DNA from: Chitinophaga caeni | Lineage (GTDB): Bacteria; Bacteroidota; Bacteroidia; Chitinophagales; Chitinophagaceae | NCBI RefSeq assembly: GCF_002557795.1 | Contig: NZ_CP023777.1 | Location: 372,001-436,000, forward strand | Length of the DNA stretch: 64,000 nucleotides | Reading direction: 5' to 3' | Shown here: in pieces, positions 44,735 through 53,360 of the stretch | How the letters are laid out: the number at the start of each line of letters is the position of its first letter | Position numbering within the stretch: the stretch's first letter is position 1 | Position numbers and translations under genes: made by a program | The notes under the pieces: model-generated | Told to the model about the DNA's origin: nothing | Databases searched by the model: none | Seen by the model: only the letters and a program-made list of their open reading frames with translations

Positions 44735-44856
44735 GCGATACGGTTGACAATATATAGGATTACACAGGTTTTAAATCGGTTTTCCGAAAGCAAAATAGTA
44801 AAAAGTTTCCTTCCATTCATCCAAATCCTAATATTTGGTAGGAAATCAAAAAAATA

Positions 44857-44886
44857 CGGTGCAAACAGCCGAACTGGTTTACACCG
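44857..44886 (-). terminator. Terminator of the thiolase gene
   Basis: On the minus strand CGGTG-AAAC arms pair over 44857-44886 with one mismatch, followed by TATTTTTTTG. Confidence 0.7.
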
Positions 44887-44926
44887 TAAAACACTATACA
44901 ATATTGGTTGTTACTATGATTTTAAA

Positions 44927-46108
44927 TTACAATCGTTCAATCACGCCGGCAATACCTTGCCCTCCACCGACACAGGCCGTAACGATTCCATATTTTTTGT
45001 TTAACCTTTGTAAGTCATTCAAAATCTGTATGCTAAGCTTCGCCCCGGTACATCCCAGCGGATGACCCAATGCGATTGCCCCACCATTGATATTTACCTT
45101 TTCTTCATCAAGACCCAGTTCTCTGATTACTGCCACCGATTGGGAAGCAAAGGCTTCGTTGAGTTCTACCAAATCTATATCGGAAAGGCTCAATCCCGCG
45201 CGATCCAATGCTTTTGGAACTGCCGCTACCGGCCCGATGCCCATAATTCTAGGATGCACGCCGGCAGAAACGCAGGAAACCAGTCTTCCGATTGGTTTAA
45301 GCCCCAATTTGTTCATCAATTTTTCGCTCATCACGATAACGAAAGCCGCGCCGTCGGAAGTTTGGGATGAATTACCAGCCGTAACACTTCCGCCTGCTGC
45401 GAATACCGGTTTCAACTTGGCTAATGCTTCCATCGAAGTATCGGCACGCGGGCCTTCATCGGTATCTACGGTATATGACTTAGTAGCTCTTTTCCCTTTT
45501 TCATTAACATACACTTCTTCTACCTCGATCGGTAAGATGCCATTTTTGAAATAGCCATTTTCGATAGCATTGATGGCTCTATGGTGGGATCGTAAAGAGA
45601 AAGCATCCTGCTCTTCACGGCTCACGTTAAATTCTTTGGCAACGGCTTCCGCGGTATGACCCATACTGAGATAATAATCAGGCGTGGTGCTTGAAACGGT
45701 GTAATTTGGAACCGTTTTCCAACCGGCAACAGGAACGAGACTCATACTTTCCGTTCCACCGGCGATGATACAATCAGCTTGACCGGTTTGAATTTTCGCG
45801 GTAGCTATCGCGATTGTTTCCAAGCCCGAAGCACAATAACGGTTAACTACCATGCCAGGCACCTCTATACCTAATGCTCTCACGGAGATCATACGGCCTA
45901 TTTGCAAACCTTGTTCTGCTTCAGGTACCGCGTTCCCGACGATCACATCATCCACTTGCTTGGCATCTAATTGGGGCACTGATTTCATTAAACCGTTAAT
46001 CACGTCGACCGCTAAATCATCCGGCCTATAAAACCTGAAGCCGCCTCTTTTCGCCTTTCCTACAGCAGTGCGGTAGCCCGCTACAATATATGCATCCTGC
46101 ATGGTCAA
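44927..46108 (-). CDS. fadA: Acetyl-CoA C-acyltransferase (thiolase)
   Basis: Catalyses thiolytic cleavage (or condensation) of 3-oxoacyl-CoA. The 393-residue protein has the nucleophile motif NRYCASGLE near residue 89, the NEAFA loop, the GHPLGCTGAK signature and the C-terminal CVGGGQGIAGVIE with the second cysteine. A role in fatty-acid beta-oxidation is likely, but no fadB-type partner is adjacent. A -7 box TATATTTG (minus 46155-46148) lies about 40 bases before the ATG. Confidence 0.93.
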   Translation of the reverse strand: MTMQDAYIVAGYRTAVGKAKRGGFRFYRPDDLAVDVINGLMKSVPQLDAKQVDDVIVGNAVPEAEQGLQIGRMISVRALGIEVPGMVVNRYCASGLETIAIATAKIQTGQADCIIAGGTESMSLVPVAGWKTVPNYTVSSTTPDYYLSMGHTAEAVAKEFNVSREEQDAFSLRSHHRAINAIENGYFKNGILPIEVEEVYVNEKGKRATKSYTVDTDEGPRADTSMEALAKLKPVFAAGGSVTAGNSSQTSDGAAFVIVMSEKLMNKLGLKPIGRLVSCVSAGVHPRIMGIGPVAAVPKALDRAGLSLSDIDLVELNEAFASQSVAVIRELGLDEEKVNINGGAIALGHPLGCTGAKLSIQILNDLQRLNKKYGIVTACVGGGQGIAGVIERL

Positions 46109-46147
46109 AAATTTATAATGAAAAAATCTAATTCCGTTCTATATAAC

Positions 46148-46155
46148 CAAATATA
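46148..46155 (-). promoter_or_regulatory. -7 element TATATTTG of the thiolase gene
   Basis: Perfect TAnnTTTG on the minus strand; a TTG lies 23 bases further upstream (46181-46179), at the outer limit of acceptable spacing. Confidence 0.45.
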
Positions 46156-46222
46156 AGATAAAATAACAGGTTAACGTTCAACTTTACATAGCTTTAACGT
46201 TTCAGGTTTATACCCGCTAAAA

Positions 46223-46687
46223 CTAATAACCGATACCTAATTTTTTGTAAATAAAACTCATTAACCAAGCGGGGCCTATCATCAAAAATTGTATGTCTTT
46301 TAAAAATGAAGGCTTCTTACCTTCTACCTTGTGACCGAAAAATTGCCCGATCCAAGCTAATACAAAAACGATCGTGCAAACTAACCATAGTTTTGCACCG
46401 GATGATTCAATTTGTTGCGCGATAGCCAGGCAGGCCAAGGAAAATAGTAGCATTCCAACGGCTAAAGACGGGGACAAACGGACATAATACAATACGACTA
46501 ACAACAACACGATTATAGCAACATTTAATTCAAATGCCGGGGTGAGCATAACACCCAGCTTAATAGAAAAGAGCAGGCCAACAATACTAAAAAAAATTGC
46601 AGGAACACAGATCCAATGGATTGTTTTGTTGGTCACATTTTGGTGGCTTTCTCCATATTCGGAAAGCCATTGTTGAATGGACTTCAT
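46223..46687 (-). CDS. DUF962/Mpo1-like membrane protein
   Basis: 154 residues with four predicted membrane helices. The N-terminus WLSEYGESHQNVTNKTIHWICVPA carries the conserved His residues (here H16 and H24) of the Mpo1-like/DUF962 family. A third conserved His lies in QFFGHKVEGKKPS. Yeast Mpo1 is an iron-dependent dioxygenase acting on 2-hydroxy fatty acids (alpha-oxidation). Whether the bacterial members do the same is not established; this phylum contains 2-hydroxy sphingolipids, which would fit. It lies just upstream of fadA, 114 bases apart, on the same strand. Confidence 0.85.
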   Translation of the reverse strand: MKSIQQWLSEYGESHQNVTNKTIHWICVPAIFFSIVGLLFSIKLGVMLTPAFELNVAIIVLLLVVLYYVRLSPSLAVGMLLFSLACLAIAQQIESSGAKLWLVCTIVFVLAWIGQFFGHKVEGKKPSFLKDIQFLMIGPAWLMSFIYKKLGIGY

Positions 46688-46737
46688 AACGCAAATTTTA
46701 GCTTATTAAATATAAGCATTTGCCATCACAAAAAAAC

Positions 46738-47601
46738 TTATAATTCCACGCTGCTGAAACTGGCATTCACGCCACCAACAATCCCGTAACCGTTATTAAC
46801 ATTAGAATACACCTTTGATGGCTCCGTCAATACATTTCCATTATTGAGGTTTTGAATATCCAGCGTTTTTAAATACTGGAAAGCGGCATCGCTGAGCGAT
46901 GTAATTTCCAATACCAGGTAACCCGTATCAACAATGGGGTTCTCGAATTGTATGACAGCGCTAATTTCTTTACCATTGAAGCGGTCATCTTTAATCAATG
47001 CGCTTTCGTAATAGCTATCGATCATGATATCGGTAAACACGTTGCTATAAGAAGGGTCAAAGCGGAACTTTAATCGTTCGTAAGGCACTACTTTACCGTT
47101 AAGGGTATCGGCTTTATAAATCCTGAAACGGTAAAAGTCCTTATTGGCAGGATCGTCCTTCATGGCAAAAGCTGCACGGATACTACCTTTATTTGCCGTA
47201 AAAGATAATATCTGTGGCGGAAAGGGTATCGTATCATAAGCATCAACCGGATCAAAGCCGGTTGCACTGGCAGTAACCAAATAAGCTTCCTCTCGTTGTG
47301 CTTTTTCCGTCGAAACATAATATCCTTTCCCAGAAATAAGCCGGTAATGCAAAACCATCGGGTAGTCGCCTGCCATCAAATTGACCTGCACACCTTGCGG
47401 CTCGATAAAGTCCTGGGCGCCGCCCTTAGCGGAACTTGTAACACGGATGTAAACAATACTGTCCGGCTGTATAAAACTATTGATCACTAGCTTATCCCCA
47501 TCATAGGGCACATCTATCTCCACCGTTCTTTCACACGCGATGCATGAAAGAGATATACATATCAATAAAAATATTTCCTGTAATACAGATACTTGTTTCA
47601 T
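46738..47601 (-). CDS. DUF4249 lipoprotein, partner of a TonB receptor
   Basis: 287 residues with a type II signal peptide and lipobox SCIAC near residue 23, then CERTVEIDVPYDGDKLVINSFIQP, the standard DUF4249 start. Repeated beta segments (VYIRVTSSAKGG, YLVTASATGFD, GYLVLEITSL) make up a sandwich. DUF4249 lipoproteins almost always follow a TonB-dependent receptor, presumably as surface-exposed binding partner. Here the receptor stops 12 bases upstream. Cargo unknown. Confidence 0.9.
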   Translation of the reverse strand: MKQVSVLQEIFLLICISLSCIACERTVEIDVPYDGDKLVINSFIQPDSIVYIRVTSSAKGGAQDFIEPQGVQVNLMAGDYPMVLHYRLISGKGYYVSTEKAQREEAYLVTASATGFDPVDAYDTIPFPPQILSFTANKGSIRAAFAMKDDPANKDFYRFRIYKADTLNGKVVPYERLKFRFDPSYSNVFTDIMIDSYYESALIKDDRFNGKEISAVIQFENPIVDTGYLVLEITSLSDAAFQYLKTLDIQNLNNGNVLTEPSKVYSNVNNGYGIVGGVNASFSSVEL

Positions 47602-47613
47602 ATCGATATTTTT

Positions 47614-50253
47614 CTAAAAACTTAAGGTATATGTTAAACTGGGAAGCACCGGCAGAATGCTAAATTCTGTCAGCTCCCGTTTCCCTGAATCCTTATTATA
47701 TGAATAGTAATAGAAGTAAGGATTCCTCCTATTATACGCGTTATACAAGCTCAGGTTAAATGCATTTTTCACCCTCCTTCTCTGCCAAGAATATGTAAAG
47801 CTAAGATCCAAGCGATGCATTTCTTTCATGCGGAGATTATACCGTTGATTGACATAGTCTACCGGCTTTCCAGTTTCTAATGGCGGCGGATCGAACGGGG
47901 AACCGTTGTCGATACTTTCATAGCTTGAAGTTGGCAAGGTTAATGGCAAACCGGATGTATATTCCCAACTAGCGGCTATCTCCCAATGCTTTTTAAACTT
48001 CTTCATCAAGGTAACTTCCAAGTCGTGGCGGCGATCATATTTATAAGGAAAAGCTTCCCCGTTGTTGACATTCGGGAAACGTCTTTGACTATGCGCCCAG
48101 GTATAACCAATCCAACCGGTAAAACTTCCTTTCTTTTTTTGAATGAGGAGTTCCGTTCCATAGCTCCAACCATCGCCCATGATTACTTTTTCATCCCATT
48201 GCTTGGTGGCCGATTGGAAGTTATCGTAGTTATCTACATACTCGATAACATTGCGCATCGATTTGTAATAAACTTCCGCCGACATTTCCCAAGCTTTGTT
48301 ATTACTTGTTTTACCTAGGCCGAATGCCGCTTGCTTGCTGGTCATCGGCCTCACTTTATCGGTTGAAGGCACCCATAAATCCGTCGGCAAATAGTTCGTA
48401 CTATTTGTAAGCAGGTGAATATACTGCGCCATGTGGGTGTACGATAATTTCATGGCCCAATTTCTGGGCAACACGTAACGCATGCCGATCCTCGGTTGAA
48501 GGGAAACGTATGTTTTCGGAAAGACCATAAAGGTGGAGGCATGTAAGCCTACATTGACATACAAAGAATCTGTCAACTTCCAATCATCTTCGCCATATAG
48601 CATGAGTTCCAAGCTGGTGGTATATTCCTTGTTATAAGTTGTATCAAGCGTAGGGGTTTCCGTTCTTGATTTATTCCTGAACTGTGTAATTCCCGGCTCA
48701 AAAATATGCGTGATTGCATGCAAACCGAAACGGGCGGAATGCCTGGGACTTGGCCTGTAATCGAAATCTACTTTAAAAGTACCGTCATGAATTTTAGAGA
48801 AATATTTTCCATACCAGTCATCTACCTCGGAGCTATCCTTGGTGTTAAACAAATAACTGTAATCCGTTAAAAAGAAATATTGTGAATACCCAGTACTGAC
48901 ATTGGAGAATAACTTGGGATTAAAGATATGGTTCCATCGCAAAGAATAAACCTGGTTGCCCCAGCCCAGTTGAAAGTCCAATTGTTCGTCATAATCCTTC
49001 GGATTTTCCAGCAATGGTCTTTTGCGCATCCTGAAATTATCCTGTCCACCGTAAGCACTGAGGTACATCCGATCCTTGGGAGAAAAGATGTGATTAATCT
49101 TGATATTCGCATCGTAAAAATAGGCAAACAATCTACCTCCTTCACCCAGATCCAGTTGATCAGCAAATACGGGGCCTGCTATCAAGTCGGCATACGTTCG
49201 CCGCCCCGTGATAACAAAAGAAGTTTTATTCTTAAAGATCGGTCCTTCTACCATGAATTTAGCAGCCAGGAAACCGATAGATACTTCCCCGTGATATTTT
49301 TTCATATCGCCATCTTTCATAGCAATATCAACCACGGATGAAAGCCTGCCGCCATAACGCGCCGGGAAAGCGCCTTTATACAAATCCACGTTCTTAATTA
49401 ATGCCGGGTTAAACACGGAGAAGATTCCGAAAATATGGGTAGAGTTATAAACGGGCGTTCCATCCATCAAAACCAGGTTTTGATCGGGGCTACCCCCGCG
49501 AACATGTAAACTGCTGGCGCCATCACCACCCGCCGAAATGCCCGGTAAGCTTTGAATCGTGCGGATTACATCACTTTCACCTAACAATTTGGGCATCGCT
49601 TTCACTTCTTTCAAGGCGATGCCGACCTTGCTCATCTGGGTTTGCTCCTGTAACGGGATCCCATCGTCCGTCACTTCTACTTCTTTCAACGTATTGGAAG
49701 GATTCAATTGAAAAGTGAGTTGTTTATTTTTATCTGTCTCCTGGAGTTTTAGCTGTTGCTGTTCGTAGCCGATAAAAGATATCAACAGGCTACAGGTATC
49801 TTTCGGTAAAGTGATTGAATAGAAGCCGTATTCATTTGTAACGGTACCCGATTTAAACCTGGGTACGGCCACCGTTGCACCGATGAGCTTCTCCCCCGTG
49901 CGCGAATCCTGCACGTAACCATTGATGGTCCTATGCGTACTACGGTAGGCAGATAAAACGATCTGATCCCCTACTTTTTTACAGGTAATTCCTTTAGATT
50001 CAAATATCCTTTCTACTACTTTTTTCAATGGAACATGATCTACATCGATTGAGACCACCTGTTCCATCTGGAGAATATCGCGGCTATAGGAAAAGTGAAT
50101 ATCATAACGCTGCTCCAATAAGCGGCAAACTTCTGAAAGCGTTTTATTCTTCACATGTAAACTTATCTTGGTACGCCAATTCCAAGCCATCGCCTGCATA
50201 GGGAGCCAAATCAGTAATATTATAAAACAGCATCTAATAGCTGGGAACCTCAT
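47614..50253 (-). CDS. TonB-dependent receptor with STN and carboxypeptidase-like domains
   Basis: 879 residues. After the signal peptide, an STN (secretin/TonB short N-terminal) domain at about 30-105 (LSEVCRLLEQRYDIHFSYS, VDHVPLKKVVERIFESKGI) signals regulation through an anti-sigma factor. A carboxypeptidase-like domain (GEKLIGATVAVP), a plug (LPGISAGGDGASSLHVRGGSPDQN) and a 22-strand barrel follow. No FecI/FecR pair is nearby, so the cognate sigma system must be encoded elsewhere. It heads a two-gene unit with the DUF4249 lipoprotein. Confidence 0.92.
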   Translation of the reverse strand: MRFPAIRCCFIILLIWLPMQAMAWNWRTKISLHVKNKTLSEVCRLLEQRYDIHFSYSRDILQMEQVVSIDVDHVPLKKVVERIFESKGITCKKVGDQIVLSAYRSTHRTINGYVQDSRTGEKLIGATVAVPRFKSGTVTNEYGFYSITLPKDTCSLLISFIGYEQQQLKLQETDKNKQLTFQLNPSNTLKEVEVTDDGIPLQEQTQMSKVGIALKEVKAMPKLLGESDVIRTIQSLPGISAGGDGASSLHVRGGSPDQNLVLMDGTPVYNSTHIFGIFSVFNPALIKNVDLYKGAFPARYGGRLSSVVDIAMKDGDMKKYHGEVSIGFLAAKFMVEGPIFKNKTSFVITGRRTYADLIAGPVFADQLDLGEGGRLFAYFYDANIKINHIFSPKDRMYLSAYGGQDNFRMRKRPLLENPKDYDEQLDFQLGWGNQVYSLRWNHIFNPKLFSNVSTGYSQYFFLTDYSYLFNTKDSSEVDDWYGKYFSKIHDGTFKVDFDYRPSPRHSARFGLHAITHIFEPGITQFRNKSRTETPTLDTTYNKEYTTSLELMLYGEDDWKLTDSLYVNVGLHASTFMVFPKTYVSLQPRIGMRYVLPRNWAMKLSYTHMAQYIHLLTNSTNYLPTDLWVPSTDKVRPMTSKQAAFGLGKTSNNKAWEMSAEVYYKSMRNVIEYVDNYDNFQSATKQWDEKVIMGDGWSYGTELLIQKKKGSFTGWIGYTWAHSQRRFPNVNNGEAFPYKYDRRHDLEVTLMKKFKKHWEIAASWEYTSGLPLTLPTSSYESIDNGSPFDPPPLETGKPVDYVNQRYNLRMKEMHRLDLSFTYSWQRRRVKNAFNLSLYNAYNRRNPYFYYYSYNKDSGKRELTEFSILPVLPSLTYTLSF

Positions 50254-50347
50254 AAATTAACATAGTTTCATGGCAGGTACATCACCTGGTCCGTTAAGAT
50301 TAGGGGACATAAGCATTCCGTTTAAAAAAAATAAAAATACCTTATAC

Positions 50348-50401
50348 CGGCATATATAACAAGGATTTTACATTACATCTATATCAATATTCTATATGCC
50401 G
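50348..50401. promoter_or_regulatory. Distant inverted repeat CGGCATATA / TATATGCCG upstream of the TonB receptor
   Basis: Nine-base arms at 50348-50356 and 50393-50401 with 36 bases between, in an AT-rich region 95-150 bases upstream of the receptor start. The whole gap 50254-50609 otherwise shows only the pyrD -7 box. The repeat could be a paired regulator site or a hairpin. Confidence 0.35.
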
Positions 50402-50593
50402 ATATATAAACAAAACAATGGATACTCCTTTTTTTAGGTCAGCCCGATCAGATTTGAATTGCCAAAATAGGTTTCCTGATCCGCAAGATATTATGAATAT
50501 TTTAATTGTTCTAGTAATTATCAACACAAAGAAATAGTAAAAATCAATCAAAAACAGCCGCTGAAACACGGTAAAAGATTCCTTTTGTTACTA

Positions 50594-50601
50594 TATCTTT
50601 G
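50594..50601 (+). promoter_or_regulatory. -7 element TATCTTTG of pyrD, near-leaderless
   Basis: Perfect TAnnTTTG ending 8 bases before the ATG at 50610. The same octamer TATCTTTG stands before pyrC. Confidence 0.5.
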
Positions 50602-50609
50602 CAGCACTC

Positions 50610-51635
50610 ATGTACTCGATTATTAAAAAAATACTGTTTAGCTTTCAACCGGAAAGCATTCACCACGGCGTCATGCGTGGATTAAAGATGATATACAATA
50701 TGCCCTTGGGCAAATCTATCATCAGCGCCTTTTGTAAGCCGGATAACAAGGGCTTGGAACGCGAATTATGGGGGTTAAAATTTAAAAATCCCGTAGGTTT
50801 AGCCGCCGGCTTCGATAAAGATGCCAAATATATAGACGAATTATCCCAACTGGGCTTCGGTTTCGTAGAAATCGGCACGGTTACGCCGAAGGCTCAGCCG
50901 GGCAATGATCAGCCCCGCTTGTTCAGGCTGCCGGAAGACCAGGCGCTCATTAACCGTATGGGCTTTAATAATGAGGGCGCTCCCGCCGCTGCCAAGAGAT
51001 TACTGAAAAAGCAGTCCAATATCATCGTGGGCGGTAACATCGGGAAAAATAAAGTCACGCCAAACGGGGAAGCGATCAATGACTACGAAAAAGGGTTCCA
51101 GTCGCTTTTTGATGTCGTTGACTATTTCGTGGTGAACGTGAGTTCGCCCAATACGCCCGGTTTAAGAGCCTTGCAGGAGAAAGAACCTTTAAAACAACTG
51201 CTCCATCATTTACAAACGATTAATAATCAAAAAATTAAGCCAAAACCCATCCTGCTTAAGATCGCCCCTGATCTAACGGCGGAGCAACTGGATGATATTA
51301 TCGAGATCGTCCAGGATACCAAGCTGGCCGGTATCGTTGCGACAAATACAACCATCAGCCGCGAAGGACTTAAAACACCGGTAGCACAATTGGAAGAAAT
51401 TGGCGCAGGCGGCCTAAGCGGATTGCCGGTAAAAAGCAGGTCGACCGAAGTGATCCGTTATATCGCTGAGAAATCAAACCATCAAATTCCGATCATAGCC
51501 GTAGGCGGTATTTTTACTGCGGCCGATGCACAAGAAAAACTGGATGCAGGCGCGGTGCTGGTGCAAGTATATACCGGGTTTATATATGAGGGACCTACCA
51601 TTGTAAAGAAAATTTGTGCAGGCTTAAGAAGATAA
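50610..51635 (+). CDS. pyrD: Dihydroorotate dehydrogenase (quinone), class 2
   Basis: Oxidises dihydroorotate with FMN and passes electrons to menaquinone at the inner membrane. The 341-residue protein has the N-terminal amphipathic helical region of class 2 enzymes ([17 protein letters not shown]), [16 protein letters not shown], the FNNEGA segment, [14 protein letters not shown] with the catalytic Ser, KIAPDL, and the FMN phosphate site [11 protein letters not shown]. It is followed by the terC gene after 47 bases and may share a transcript with it. Confidence 0.95.
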   Translation: MYSIIKKILFSFQPESIHHGVMRGLKMIYNMPLGKSIISAFCKPDNKGLERELWGLKFKNPVGLAAGFDKDAKYIDELSQLGFGFVEIGTVTPKAQPGNDQPRLFRLPEDQALINRMGFNNEGAPAAAKRLLKKQSNIIVGGNIGKNKVTPNGEAINDYEKGFQSLFDVVDYFVVNVSSPNTPGLRALQEKEPLKQLLHHLQTINNQKIKPKPILLKIAPDLTAEQLDDIIEIVQDTKLAGIVATNTTISREGLKTPVAQLEEIGAGGLSGLPVKSRSTEVIRYIAEKSNHQIPIIAVGGIFTAADAQEKLDAGAVLVQVYTGFIYEGPTIVKKICAGLRR

Positions 51636-51682
51636 ATGATTAAGTTTATCGATATTATTTAATTCAATAAGAATTCATCCAA

Positions 51683-52474
51683 ATGGACTTTAGTCATCTT
51701 TTTACTTTCGATTCATTAGTGAGCTTGTTAACGTTAGTTGTAATGGAAGTGGTTCTGGGCATTGATAACGTTATTTTTGTTTCCATCGTAATGAACCGCT
51801 TACCGGAACATAAGCGGCCACTCGCAAGAAAAATATGGATGGTGGCAGGGATCTTGGTACGCATTACCTTATTGCTTTTCATCGGGTATATCGCCAGGGC
51901 AACAGAACCGGTAATAACCGTATTCGGCAACGGATTAAGCATCCGCGATCTAATCATGTTGGGAGGTGGTCTATTTTTGCTTGTGAAAACAACGATCGAA
52001 ATTCACCATAAGCTGGAAGGGGAAGAAGATACCCATGTAAGCGGTGGCAAAAAATCAAAGAGCGCCACCTCGATGGCAAAAGTGATGGGACAAATCATCA
52101 TGATCGACCTCGTTTTCTCTTTCGATAGTATCATAACAGCGGTGGGATTAGCCAAACACACGGAAATCATGATCTTCGCGGTCATCGTCGCAATGTTCGT
52201 GATGTTCTTATTTGCAGCGCAGATCAGCAATTTCATCAATAAGCACCCAACCTTGAAAATGTTGGCTTTATCTTTTCTCGTGATGGTGGGCGTAGTATTG
52301 ATTATCGAGGGATGGAGCGCCGAGAGCGCGCACGACATGCACTTGAAGAATTATGTATATTTTGCGATGGCATTCTCCTTCGTTGTAGAATTATTGAATA
52401 TGCGCATCCGCAAAAAATCTGCGCCGCCGGTACAATTGAGAGAACCCCACCTCAAGAAAGAAGAAATACTATAA
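51683..52474 (+). CDS. terC: TerC-family integral membrane protein
   Basis: 263 residues with seven predicted membrane helices. The first has the TerC signature EVVLGIDNVIFVSI; a second acidic motif, IDLVFSFDSIITAVG, lies in the middle. Both Asp-containing helices are typical of TerC/Alx proteins, which export metals such as manganese in several bacteria. A hydrophilic loop (HKLEGEEDTHVSGGKKSKS) faces the cytoplasm. It is downstream of pyrD on the same strand and ends at a two-way terminator. Confidence 0.92.
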   Translation: MDFSHLFTFDSLVSLLTLVVMEVVLGIDNVIFVSIVMNRLPEHKRPLARKIWMVAGILVRITLLLFIGYIARATEPVITVFGNGLSIRDLIMLGGGLFLLVKTTIEIHHKLEGEEDTHVSGGKKSKSATSMAKVMGQIIMIDLVFSFDSIITAVGLAKHTEIMIFAVIVAMFVMFLFAAQISNFINKHPTLKMLALSFLVMVGVVLIIEGWSAESAHDMHLKNYVYFAMAFSFVVELLNMRIRKKSAPPVQLREPHLKKEEIL

Positions 52475-52486
52475 AGAACATAACAT

Positions 52487-52526
52487 AAAAAATCCCGGTA
52501 TATAAATATTACCGGGATTTTTTTAT
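52487..52526. terminator. Two-way terminator between terC and rsmE
   Basis: AAAAATCCCGGTA pairs with TACCGGGATTTTT around a 9-base AT loop; T tracts follow on both strands. Confidence 0.92.
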
Positions 52527-52543
52527 GATTGCTTAATAACAAA

Positions 52544-53257
52544 TTACATATACTGCTTGGCAGCCATCAAGGTTGCAGCAACGACGCCCGCCGTCTCTGT
52601 ACGCAAACGGGTATCACCGAGGGAAACAGCGGTAAACCCGCGTTCTAGGGCAGCGGTTATTTCCTCAGCCGTAAAATCACCTTCAGGCCCAATTAAGATA
52701 ATCGTGTCTTTAGCAGCATCCATCGCATCCAGGAAATAGGTTTTGGATGATGGGATACAATGCGCGATGAATTTTGCCCAATCCTGTTCATACATTAACA
52801 GGTCCTTGAACTCTATCGGGTCCCATAGTTCCAATAAATAAGATTGCTTGGATTGCAGCATCGCGGAAACCAAGATATTCTCCAACCGTTCTTGTTTGAA
52901 TTTTTCCTTTTCCGTTCTCTGAGTCACTAATGGAATGACCCTTTGAATCCCTATCTCCACGGCTTTTTCCAAGAACCACTCTATGCGCGACATGTTCTTG
53001 GTAAATGAAATAGCTACCGTAAATTGCCTTGCCGGGGGCTCTGTATGTTCCACGGAATTGATCTTCACGGAGCAACGTTTGCGGTGGTCATCAACAATAG
53101 TAGCATCATAGAGATTGCCTTTCCCATCTGTTAATTTCACGGTGTCGCCATTGCTTTTTCGCAATACCTGGATACAGTATTTCGAAGTAGCTTCGTCCAT
53201 CGTATATTCGGTTGGATTTGCTTCCAAGCCTTTAGCATAAAAAGTAGGTACTTCCAT
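52544..53257 (-). CDS. rsmE: 16S rRNA m3U1498 methyltransferase
   Basis: Methylates U1498 of 16S rRNA (E. coli numbering). 237 residues from the ATG at 53257 (MEVPTFYAKG). A TTG 9 bases upstream lies inside the -7 box and is unlikely. The N-terminal PUA-like domain is followed by the SPOUT core: FLEKAVEIGIQRVIPL, ERLENILVSAMLQSKQSYL, LIGPEGDFTAEEI and SLGDTRLRTETAGVVA. It is convergent with terC. Confidence 0.95.
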   Translation of the reverse strand: MEVPTFYAKGLEANPTEYTMDEATSKYCIQVLRKSNGDTVKLTDGKGNLYDATIVDDHRKRCSVKINSVEHTEPPARQFTVAISFTKNMSRIEWFLEKAVEIGIQRVIPLVTQRTEKEKFKQERLENILVSAMLQSKQSYLLELWDPIEFKDLLMYEQDWAKFIAHCIPSSKTYFLDAMDAAKDTIILIGPEGDFTAEEITAALERGFTAVSLGDTRLRTETAGVVAATLMAAKQYM

Positions 53258-53263
53258 CAGTAA

Positions 53264-53271
53264 CAAATGTA
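53264..53271 (-). promoter_or_regulatory. -7 element TACATTTG of rsmE, near-leaderless
   Basis: Perfect TAnnTTTG on the minus strand, ending 6 bases before the ATG at 53257. Confidence 0.5.
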
Positions 53272-53360
53272 ATGAATTATGAAAAATGGCATCAAAATCA
53301 GGCTAGATTATCAGTTCATTAACATCCAACGAATCTTCGATGCCACTTTCCAGGTCAATT

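Noticed and set aside
50384..50569. 61-codon minus-strand frame upstream of the TonB receptor
   Set aside because: AT-rich, hydrophobic by chance (Phe/Ile/Tyr codons), and overlaps the inverted repeat. No family likeness.
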